A stretch of DNA of 64,000 nucleotides from Polyangium sp. y55x31 (GTDB taxonomy: Bacteria > Myxococcota_A > Polyangia > Polyangiales > Polyangiaceae). The stretch spans positions 1 to 64,000 of the forward strand of contig NZ_JARZHG010000038.1 of the NCBI RefSeq assembly GCF_029946505.1, written 5' to 3'. How positions within the stretch are numbered: the first letter of the stretch is position 1; each line of letters begins with the position of its first letter. Made by a program: the position numbers and the translations under genes. This document shows, in pieces, positions 33,048 through 40,219 of this stretch. The notes below the pieces were generated by a model. It was not told the origin of the DNA. It saw only the letters and a list, made by a program, of their open reading frames with translations, and searched no databases.

Positions 33048-33866
33048 TCAGTCGACTTGCCCGAACTCTGCGAACGTCGGGTAGATGGGCCCCTCGCGCA
33101 AGGTCACGCTCGCCGTCGTCCCGTCTGCGTGCCGCAGCACGACGGGCAGGCCGTCCGAGGGGATCGAGTTGAACGCGCTCCGCACCGCGTTGCTGCTCAT
33201 CTTCGTCACCTCCTTACCGTTGATCTGCACGACCTCGTCGCCTGGCTGCGCGCCTGCGCGCTCGGCGGGGCTGCCGCCGATCATGCGCGTGAGGAAGCAC
33301 GTGTCCGTGCGCAGCTCGAACCACAGCCCGAGCCCGAACATTGCGTGCGCGCGCTCGTAGGCGAGGACGACCTCGCCGGCGCCTGGCACGTCGAGCCGGA
33401 TGCGATCGCCGAGCACGAGATCCTCGGTCGGGCGGAACTCCTTCACGCCGATGGGCTTGTCCGTGACGGTGTTCGCGTCCCAGATCTCCACGCGCATCTT
33501 GTCTGCGGACGAGACCTGGAAGTTGCCGCGTGGCGCGTCGTCCCAGCTCGGCTCGAGCGTCTCGCTCTTCGGGTTCGTCCGCAGCACCTCCTGGTCGTTG
33601 ATGTAGAGCTTGGCGTAGGGATCCGGCAGCTTGCCGATGGCTTGCTTCCAGCTCCTGCCGTCGCGCATCGTGTCCTTGATCGTCCCGGAGACGACGCGGA
33701 TCCAGCGCAGATCGTCGGGCGGCGGCGGATCGAGCGCCTGCTCGGCGGTGATCTTGCGGATGTTGGTCCCGATCTCGGGATAAAGCGCGACGCATCCGAC
33801 CTGGAACGCCGCGGCGGCGAGGAGGGTCGCGAGCACGAGCGCGGGGGCGAGTCTTTTCGTGTTCAT
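33048..33866 (-). CDS. PDZ-domain lipoprotein with C2-like region
   Basis: A 272-residue protein. Signal with lipobox QVGC (Cys25). Residues about 50-175 carry beta strands and acidic loops resembling a C2-like domain (KLYINDQEVLRTNP, RVEIWDANTVTDKP). Residues about 185-260 are a PDZ domain: TRMIGGSPAERAGAQPGDEV followed by VQINGKEV. No protease domain is present, so it probably acts as an anchored peptide-binding or scaffold protein in the periplasm. It is first in a two-gene operon with the SpoU methyltransferase and divergent from the amidotransferase-like gene. Confidence 0.85.
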   Translation of the reverse strand: MNTKRLAPALVLATLLAAAAFQVGCVALYPEIGTNIRKITAEQALDPPPPDDLRWIRVVSGTIKDTMRDGRSWKQAIGKLPDPYAKLYINDQEVLRTNPKSETLEPSWDDAPRGNFQVSSADKMRVEIWDANTVTDKPIGVKEFRPTEDLVLGDRIRLDVPGAGEVVLAYERAHAMFGLGLWFELRTDTCFLTRMIGGSPAERAGAQPGDEVVQINGKEVTKMSSNAVRSAFNSIPSDGLPVVLRHADGTTASVTLREGPIYPTFAEFGQVD

Positions 33867-34137
33867 CGCGGAGGGGAAGTTCGGGGCGGAGTCACCGAAG
33901 CGTCCGGGGCACCCTGGCCAAGGACGAAGCTCCTGTCTATCAGAGATCGAGGGGCGCTGCGGGAGCCCCCGATGGCGTCGCCCTGCGCCTCCCCACGTCG
34001 TTCGGGCCCATGGTCCGAATGCCAGCCGGCAAGCGAAGCTGTGACTTGCCCGGACGCCTCCGTTTCATCACAAAAAGGGGAGCAGGCTCCGTCCATCCCC
34101 ACGTTCTCACCGCGCCGCGGAGAGGGAAGGCAACACC

Positions 34138-34974
34138 ATGGCTCGTCTCGTCGGCTTCGTCGGCAACCGTCCGGACCTCGGGGCACGAGTCCTCGAGCTC
34201 GAAGCGCGCCACCTCCTGGTGCACAAGCAGCCCGATCGCATCCCGGGCTGGGGTGTCGGCTTCTACCAGGGTGGCGAGATCCTCTTGAAACGCCGCCCCA
34301 TCGACGATCGCCCCCAGATCAACGTCGCCGAGATGACCCACGGCCTGCGCGCCGACACCCTCATCGCGCACGTGCGGCTCGGGACCGTCGGCGGCTCGCG
34401 CACGGAGAACACGCATCCGTTCCGGTACCGGCAGTGGCTCTTCGCGCACACGGGCACGATCGAGGCGTTCTCCACGCTGCGCGGCCGCCTGTCGGACTCG
34501 CTGCCGCAGTTCCTCCAGCGCGACGTTCGCGGCGAAACGGACAGCGAGCTGCTCTTCCACCTGTTCCTCTCGTTCCTCCACGACGCCGGTGTCCTCGAGC
34601 GTCAGGACGTACCGCCGGAGGCGGCGCGCAGCGCGCTTCGTTCGAGCATCTCGCTCGTCGACGGGCTCTCGGCCGAGGAGGGCAAGGGCCCGAGCCGCAT
34701 GAACCTGCTCGTCGCGGCCCCCGATTACGTGATCGCCATGCACGGGGGTGGTCGCATGGTTTCCCGCGTTTTCCAGGGCGCCGCGGATCTCGAGCGTATC
34801 CTCGGCGACGGCGGCCTCGGGCGCATGCGCCTGCCCGACTTCGCCTCCTGCCGCCTCTCGATCCTCGCCTCCGACTTCGACGACGACCGGACGCCGCCCG
34901 GATGGACGGCCGTCCAGGACCGTGCGATCGTCACGCTCACCCGCACGGATGAGCCTCTCGTCGAGTCGATCTGA
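34138..34974 (+). CDS. Class II glutamine amidotransferase-fold protein lacking the catalytic Cys
   Basis: A 278-residue Ntn-type GATase of the YafJ/EgtC group by overall pattern: HLLVHKQPDRIPGWGVGFYQ, LIAHVRLGT, NTHPFRYRQWLFAHTG and GETDSELLFHLFL. Active members begin MCR, where Cys2 becomes the N-terminal nucleophile; here residue 2 is Ala (MARLVGFVG). The usual FAHNG is FAHTG (Thr105), so the oxyanion Asn is also lost, and PDGWG is IPGWG. The start is firm: GGAGAGGGAAGG lies just upstream. It is probably a non-hydrolysing pseudoenzyme or works with other chemistry. The next gene overlaps it by 26 nt. Confidence 0.88.
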   Translation: MARLVGFVGNRPDLGARVLELEARHLLVHKQPDRIPGWGVGFYQGGEILLKRRPIDDRPQINVAEMTHGLRADTLIAHVRLGTVGGSRTENTHPFRYRQWLFAHTGTIEAFSTLRGRLSDSLPQFLQRDVRGETDSELLFHLFLSFLHDAGVLERQDVPPEAARSALRSSISLVDGLSAEEGKGPSRMNLLVAAPDYVIAMHGGGRMVSRVFQGAADLERILGDGGLGRMRLPDFASCRLSILASDFDDDRTPPGWTAVQDRAIVTLTRTDEPLVESI

Positions 34975-35638
34975 CCTGCCCCAAAGCACACGCGCTGCCG
35001 CGGCTGCGTGCGCGCTCCTGCTCGTGAGCCTCCTCGGCTGCGGGGGCGCGGGGGCGCCCCTGTTCGCCACGACCTCGGAGCTGCCGGAGGGATCACGCAG
35101 GCCGGACGGCGTCGCGGTGGATCCGGCGAGCGCGCCGCCGCGCGCGAAGGACGTGGCAAACGCGGAGGCCGGGCTCGTCACGCTGCGCACGCCGCTCGGG
35201 ACGGAGGCCGTCCTCACGACGGTGAACGGTTTTTTCCGGGCGATCGTGAACGAGGACATGGAGGCGCTCGAAGCGCTCTTCACGCGCGACGCGCTGTCGA
35301 TCAGCACGACCTACGGCCCGAACAACAACGCGCCTTCGGCGCCGCTCTTCTGGACGCAGCGCATGCGCCGGCTCGACTACACGAAGCTCGCAGGTGAGGT
35401 CGTCTTCCGCGAGGCCGAGGTCGAGGTGTACCGCGCCGAGGATGCGCTCACGTCCTCGCCACACCCGGCGATCCGCGTCGAGGCGCTCTCGGCGGGGGAT
35501 GTCGTCGTGCGCGTGCCGATCGCAGCGTCGCGCGTGGGATCGGATCGGCTCCTCGGAGACGAGGTCGTGCTCTGGCTGCGCCGCGAGGGCGAGCGCTACC
35601 GGATCTATCGAATCGTCGAAGATTTCCAGATGCCTTGA
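34949..35638 (+). CDS. NTF2/SnoaL-like lipoprotein
   Basis: A 229-residue protein with signal and lipobox LLGC (Cys31). Residues about 85-225 match the SnoaL/NTF2-like fold: a long helix (TVNGFFRAIVNEDMEALEAL), FTRDALS, a second helix around WTQRMRRLDYTKLAG, then beta strands ending RIYRIVEDFQ. Such domains often serve as ligand-binding or scaffold modules. The ATG at 34949 lies inside the end of the amidotransferase-like gene (26-nt overlap), which indicates translational coupling. Function unknown. Confidence 0.82.
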   Translation: MSLSSSRSDLPQSTRAAAAACALLLVSLLGCGGAGAPLFATTSELPEGSRRPDGVAVDPASAPPRAKDVANAEAGLVTLRTPLGTEAVLTTVNGFFRAIVNEDMEALEALFTRDALSISTTYGPNNNAPSAPLFWTQRMRRLDYTKLAGEVVFREAEVEVYRAEDALTSSPHPAIRVEALSAGDVVVRVPIAASRVGSDRLLGDEVVLWLRREGERYRIYRIVEDFQMP

Positions 35639-35690
35639 GAATCGGGAGCCTGGTTTGCCCGACCTCGCTCGGGTGACCACAATGCTGACC

Positions 35691-36608
35691 ATGAGTCGCC
35701 TCAAGGTCGCGTTCGTGGCGTCGGGCGGGGCCGTACGAGGTCTCGCCCACCTCGGGGTCCTCAAGGCCTGCGAGGAGCTCGGGGTCCTGCCGGAGATCTT
35801 CGTGGGCACGAGCTCCGGCGCGCTGGTCTCCGCGACGTATGGCCAGGACATCCCCCTCGACGTCCTGCTCGACGCGTACCGCCTCCCATGGCGCCGCCGT
35901 CACCGCGGCCCTCGGCTCTTCCCCTCCACGTTCATCGGCCTGCCGAGGCCCAAGGAGTTCCTCGATCCGGGCCACCTCACCTCGGGGATCTTCTCGGCCG
36001 ATCGGCTGGAGAACTACCTCGCGAGCTTTTTGCCCATCAACGATTTCCGCAAGCTCCCGAACCCCGTGTTCGTGACCGCCGTGGACATCGACACAGGCGA
36101 GCGCGTGGTGTTCGGCCCAGGCCACGACGAGACGACACCCATCAGCCGAGCCGTCGCGGCGAGCTGCTGCGTGCCCGGGATCTTCCGCCCATTCCGCATC
36201 GGCGATCGATACTTCGTGAACGGCGAGGTCGCACGCACGCTCTCCGCAGACCTCGCGATCGCAGCGGGAGCAGACGTGGTGATCATCTCGAACGTGTACA
36301 AGCCGGAGCGCGTGCGCGAAGGGCGGCGCAGCCTGGCGCGGCGCGGCCCCTTCCCGGTCCTGCGGCAGTCGCTCAGCGTGCTGCTCACGGAGAAGGAGCG
36401 GCAAGGCGTGGAGCTTTACGGAAAACTCCACCCGCACGTGACGTTCCTCGACATCGCGCCAGATCTCGGGCCGTTCAGCTACCTGAACCGCTTCGCAGTG
36501 CGATCACTCGTGCTGCGAGGATATCGGCAAGCACTCCGGGTGCTGGCCGAGGCGAAAGAGAAGGGCTTGTTCGACCGGACGAACAAGCTCGTGCGTCCGC
36601 TGAATTGA
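35691..36608 (+). CDS. Patatin-like phospholipase family protein with altered dyad
   Basis: A 305-residue patatin-fold lipid acyl hydrolase. It has the oxyanion loop SGGAVRG (11-17) and the nucleophile elbow GTSSG with Ser41. In active family members the second catalytic residue is the Asp of a DG[GA] motif; here the equivalent segment is YFVNGEVART, with Asn177 in place of Asp. Activity is therefore doubtful, or another acidic residue substitutes. The region otherwise aligns well over the full domain. The start is ATG 35691; ATG 35682 is an equally plausible alternative. A hairpin array begins 20 nt after its stop. Confidence 0.9.
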   Translation: MSRLKVAFVASGGAVRGLAHLGVLKACEELGVLPEIFVGTSSGALVSATYGQDIPLDVLLDAYRLPWRRRHRGPRLFPSTFIGLPRPKEFLDPGHLTSGIFSADRLENYLASFLPINDFRKLPNPVFVTAVDIDTGERVVFGPGHDETTPISRAVAASCCVPGIFRPFRIGDRYFVNGEVARTLSADLAIAAGADVVIISNVYKPERVREGRRSLARRGPFPVLRQSLSVLLTEKERQGVELYGKLHPHVTFLDIAPDLGPFSYLNRFAVRSLVLRGYRQALRVLAEAKEKGLFDRTNKLVRPLN

Positions 36609-36628
36609 GGCTCGCGTGAGGCGCCGCG

Positions 36629-36936
36629 CCGGGGCGCTGCCCCGGACCCCGCGGGGGCTGTTCGCCCCTCGACCCGAACCAGGGCAAGCCCTGGACTCGG
36701 GGGGAAGAACTGCGCGGTGCGCAGTTCTTCCACGGGCCGGTGGCAAGACCTTGGAGGTCGTCGCGCGCAGCGGCACGTGGCCGGTTGAGACGTCAGCGCT
36801 GCGGTCTTGGTGGGCGGGGTCGTAGCCTGTTCGATGAACTGCGCATCGCGCAGTTCATCGACCCCGGGTCCAGCGCTTGCGCTGGTCCGGGTGCAGGGGC
36901 GGACAGCCCCTGCTGGGGTCTGGGGCAACGCCCCAG
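36629..36936. repeat. Composite hairpin repeat C3 (B array plus inverted A array)
   Basis: This fills the gap between convergent ends of the patatin gene and the NTF2-like lipoprotein gene. The B half (36629-36731) has CCGGGGC/GCCCCGG at 36629-36645, GGGGC/GCCCC, CCAGGGC/GCCCTGG, and the GGAAGAACTGCGC palindrome at 36703-36731. The A half is inverted: TCGATGAACTGCGC palindrome at 36831-36861, CCAGCGC/GCGCTGG, and CTGGGGC/GCCCCAG ending at 36936. The spacer (36732-36830) is almost the exact reverse complement of the C2 spacer. Confidence 0.92.
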
Positions 36937-36959
36937 CGCAACGGCCTCGAGCGAGCCGC

Positions 36960-37436
36960 TCACATCCCTGCGACGATGCGGAACTCGCCGTTGTAGGGCA
37001 CGAGCTCCAGGCGGTTGTCCTCGACCTTGCGGCGCCACTCCTCGCTCTTCGTGCCGGGGATGCGGTAGCTCGCGCTGTATGTGTAGTCGACGAAGATCAT
37101 GTCGTCTTCGTGGATGATGCGGCGGTAGCGGATCTCGTAGCGGATCGCGCGTGCGTCCTGGAATGCGCCGGTCAGGTACGCTTTCAGGCCGGCGTAATCG
37201 ATGTCGTCGCCTGGGTCGACGTTGCCGCCGTCCTCGTAGTAGTCGGGTGACGCGAAGCCGTAGAGGACGGAGACGTCCTTGTCCTCGACGGCGTGCCGGT
37301 ACTTCTCGCAAAATGCGATGATCTTGCGGTTTTCGTCGGTGTCCTCCACGTCGGTGTTGGGGATGTAGCGCGTGGCGCATCCCGTGAGCGTGGAGAGGGC
37401 GAGCGCGAAGGCGGCAAGGGTTCGGGTCGAGGGCAT
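36960..37436 (-). CDS. Small NTF2-like lipoprotein
   Basis: A 158-residue protein with a lipoprotein signal (LSTLTGCATR, Cys20). The mature part starts with an acidic segment and a helix (ENRKIIAFCEKYRHAVEDKD), then SVLYGFASPDYYEDGGN and a set of beta strands (IRYEIRYRRIIHEDDMIFVD). This resembles SnoaL/NTF2-like folds, but I cannot assign a family with confidence. ATG 37436 is chosen for the signal peptide. It lies 84 nt downstream of the ketosynthase operon on the same strand and could be its last gene. Confidence 0.78.
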   Translation of the reverse strand: MPSTRTLAAFALALSTLTGCATRYIPNTDVEDTDENRKIIAFCEKYRHAVEDKDVSVLYGFASPDYYEDGGNVDPGDDIDYAGLKAYLTGAFQDARAIRYEIRYRRIIHEDDMIFVDYTYSASYRIPGTKSEEWRRKVEDNRLELVPYNGEFRIVAGM

Positions 37437-37520
37437 CGCTTGGATTCCGGGGAATCGAGGGTCGACGACGAGGCGCGCGAGCGCGCCATCGTGGTCTACG
37501 CGCAACTTGCCAGACGACCC

Positions 37521-39434
37521 CTACCCCCGGCAAGCCGACCGCCAATTTGTCACGAAATCGAGCACTTTTGCCTGCAAGGCAAGGTGCCCGATCGGGCCTT
37601 CGTGGTGGTCGCTCGTGATGTCAGGGTCGATCGAAGCAAGCGCGTTTTCGGCGGAAACGCCGAGCAAAACGGCCACCGCGCCCTCGGCGTAGGGGCGATG
37701 TGATGCGGACGTGAATGACAGAAGATCACGCGCCGCAGGGCCGGCGTCGTCGACTGCGAGCACGATGAGGCGATCTGCGTCGCCCATCGCGACGAGCTCG
37801 GCGCCGACGGAGAGCGCCTCGGTGCCGCCGTCGAGGCCTGCGTTCACCGCGAAGCTCGGGCCGCGGAGCTGAAAGACGATCGCGCACTCGCCGGCGACGG
37901 CGTTCGGCGAGGTGGCTGGGAAGAGGCGCGGATCGACGGCGGCGGGGCCGCGCGCGCGGCGACGTGCGTCGAAGCGATCGTTCGTGTCGAGCGTGGCGAG
38001 CGCATGTCCCGCGACGATGCCGGCGCCCGCGAGGACCTCGCGACCCACGTTGCGGGCGAGCTCCGCGACGGCGCGCATCCCGAGGCGACAGAGCGGATCG
38101 AGCCGCGCGAGGCGATCCCGCGGGACACCCGTCAGCGCGGAGAGCTCGACCAGATCGACACTCGTGACCGCGGCGTGCGCGTGCAGATACACGGGGCGCG
38201 CCTGCCTGCGCGCGCGGCCGCTCGGCGCGCGCGTGAGGACGAGCGCGGCGTTTGCGCCGCCAAACGCGGCCGAGAGCTTGAGCGCGGCATCGAGCGGTCG
38301 TGCTTCGGCGCGGTCGAGCACGGAGGCCGCGGCGTCCGGATCGAGCTCCCCTTCCCCTGCCGCGGCCGGCGCGATCTCGCGTCGCAAAGCATCCGCCGCG
38401 GCGAGCGATTCGAGCACGCCGGCTGCGCCGAGCGTGTGTCCGATCTGCGCCTTGAAGGGGTGCACGATCGGCGCGGGAGCTCCTTCGAAGAGCCGGGCGA
38501 TCGCGCGGGATTCCATCGCGTCGTTGAAGGGCGTCGCGGTCGCGTGGGCGCTGACGAGGCCGATCGTCGCGGGAGTGATCCCGCTGTCTGCGATCGCGGC
38601 AGCGCCTGCGCGCGCGAGCCCGTCGCCGGTGCGATCGGGCGCCGTGATGTGCACGGCGTCCGTGGAGGCGCCGAAGCCCGCGACGCGGACGAACACCGAG
38701 GCGCCGCGCGTGTCCTCCTCGCGGACGAGCGCGACGAGGCCGGCACCTTCGCCGAGGCTCATGCCGTCGCGGCCGACACGGAAAGGCCGCGGGCGTGAAG
38801 CCGTGGTCGCGCGGAGGGCCTCGAAGCCGGTGGCGACGAAGCCCGAGACCGCGTCGTAGCCGCCCGCGATCACGAGGTCACACGCGCCCCGGTCGAGCCA
38901 GCGCAGGCCGAGGCCGATCGCCAGGGTCGAAGCGGCGCACGCGGCGACGAGGTGCACGCGGCGGGAAACGTTCGAGCTCGAAAGATTTGCGGCGGCGAAG
39001 GCCTCGTCGAACGGCGCGAAGTAGGTGGCGCGCCCGGCGAGCGCGGCGCGTTCGTCCTCACGAGCGGACTCGCCGCGGGCCCAGGCCTCGCGGGCCGCGA
39101 AAAACCGCGTCGCCCCGAGCATGCCGCCGCTCGACGTGCCGACGGCGATCCCGAGGCGTTCGCCACGCCAAGCGGGGCGCGCCTCGTCGAGGGAACACAC
39201 GAGCTGCCCGAGCGCGCAGGCGAGCAGATTTGCCGCGTGATCCTCGAAGGGCGAACCTTCATGGGGCAACGCCGCGCGCGCCGCGAAGGGCCGGTTCAGG
39301 CCGGCGCGCGCGAGCTCCTCGTCGTGCGCGAGGACCACGCGTGCAGGTTCGCCGACGTCGCCCGCGTGGTAGGCGCTCGGCCCCACGCCGAGCCCCGAGA
39401 CCGCGCCCACCGCGATCACGCACGCATCCGTCAC
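37521..39434 (-). CDS. Beta-ketoacyl synthase with degenerate second ketosynthase-like domain (KS2)
   Basis: A 637-residue protein. The N-terminal ~400 residues are a FabF-type ketosynthase with active-site Cys166 (VAACAAST), His297 (SAHATATPFND, in place of HGTGT) and Lys328/His333 (KAQIGHTLGAAG). Residues about 415-610 resemble a second, N-terminal-half ketosynthase domain in which the Cys region reads AGLDGG, so it lacks a nucleophile; this recalls chain-length-factor or Ketoacyl-synt_2 domains. It starts with GTG after GGGAGGAGG, overlapping the lipoprotein gene stop by 4 nt. It should elongate ACP-bound acyl chains with the ACP encoded in the same operon. Confidence 0.9.
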   Translation of the reverse strand: MTDACVIAVGAVSGLGVGPSAYHAGDVGEPARVVLAHDEELARAGLNRPFAARAALPHEGSPFEDHAANLLACALGQLVCSLDEARPAWRGERLGIAVGTSSGGMLGATRFFAAREAWARGESAREDERAALAGRATYFAPFDEAFAAANLSSSNVSRRVHLVAACAASTLAIGLGLRWLDRGACDLVIAGGYDAVSGFVATGFEALRATTASRPRPFRVGRDGMSLGEGAGLVALVREEDTRGASVFVRVAGFGASTDAVHITAPDRTGDGLARAGAAAIADSGITPATIGLVSAHATATPFNDAMESRAIARLFEGAPAPIVHPFKAQIGHTLGAAGVLESLAAADALRREIAPAAAGEGELDPDAAASVLDRAEARPLDAALKLSAAFGGANAALVLTRAPSGRARRQARPVYLHAHAAVTSVDLVELSALTGVPRDRLARLDPLCRLGMRAVAELARNVGREVLAGAGIVAGHALATLDTNDRFDARRRARGPAAVDPRLFPATSPNAVAGECAIVFQLRGPSFAVNAGLDGGTEALSVGAELVAMGDADRLIVLAVDDAGPAARDLLSFTSASHRPYAEGAVAVLLGVSAENALASIDPDITSDHHEGPIGHLALQAKVLDFVTNWRSACRG

Positions 39435-40219
39435 GACGCGCCTCCTCCCGAGGAGACGTCCTCCGCGGGCGCATCCGGATCCTCGAAGGCACGCGGGTTC
39501 GGCGCGCGCCCCGTCTCCTCGCCCTCACACGTCACGGTCACCGTGAGCCCCGTCGAAGCCTGGTGATACCGCACCGTGCCGCACCCGATCCGATCGGCCT
39601 CTACGACCTCCTCGTCGAGCATTTTTGCGCGCGCGCCCTCGCCCGACCACGTCGTCCGCCGCGCCGAGAGCGCCCCCGAGCTCGCCGCGAAGAGGTCGAT
39701 CACTGCTGCCCCGTCGCGCAACGTGAACCGATCCCCCGCGGGCTCGACCTCGTGCCAGAGCAGCTTCCCCGACGCCGGTCGGAGCAGCCACCAGCGGAGG
39801 AAATCCACGGGCAGGCCGCGCATCGCGGCGCGGGGCGTCGAGGCGTCGCCACGCTTGAGGAGTTCGATCGCCGGGACCGCGAAACGAAAGCGCTCGCCGC
39901 GCACCCAGAGGTCGAGCGCCGTGGTGCCGCCGGGCCCGAGCAGGATCATGCGCAGCGAATCCGGCGGCGCGATCGCCACGGCGCCACGCGCCTCCAGCGT
40001 GCGGCCCGTCAAAGGCTCCCGCAGCGCGAGCGCGAGCCGGAGCGTCCGCGCGCCCTGCCCTTCCGCCTGCTTCGAGAGCGCCGCGAGCTTCCGCCGCGCT
40101 TCACGCCAGCTCCCGAGCGTTGGCGCCGCGGCCGAGCGCGGGGCGGGCGCGTTCGGCGCCGCGCACGAGGTCGCGCCGAGGCACGACACGAACGCCCCGA
40201 GCAAGGCCGCGCGGCGCAT
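39431..40219 (-). CDS. Lipoprotein with LolA/LolB-like (DUF4292-type) pattern
   Basis: A 262-residue protein with a lipoprotein signal (LGATSCAAP, Cys19). Residues about 30-230 show amphipathic beta strands: LRLALALREPLTGR, then ARGAVAIAPPDSLRMILLGP and LDLWVRGERFRFAVPA. These resemble lipid-carrier folds such as LolA/LolB or DUF4292. Similar carrier proteins occur between ketosynthase genes in aryl-polyene clusters, where they are thought to move the lipid product to the outer membrane. Its start shares one nucleotide with the KS1 stop and its end overlaps KS2 by 4 nt, so it belongs to this operon. Confidence 0.85.
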   Translation of the reverse strand: MRRAALLGAFVSCLGATSCAAPNAPAPRSAAAPTLGSWREARRKLAALSKQAEGQGARTLRLALALREPLTGRTLEARGAVAIAPPDSLRMILLGPGGTTALDLWVRGERFRFAVPAIELLKRGDASTPRAAMRGLPVDFLRWWLLRPASGKLLWHEVEPAGDRFTLRDGAAVIDLFAASSGALSARRTTWSGEGARAKMLDEEVVEADRIGCGTVRYHQASTGLTVTVTCEGEETGRAPNPRAFEDPDAPAEDVSSGGGAS

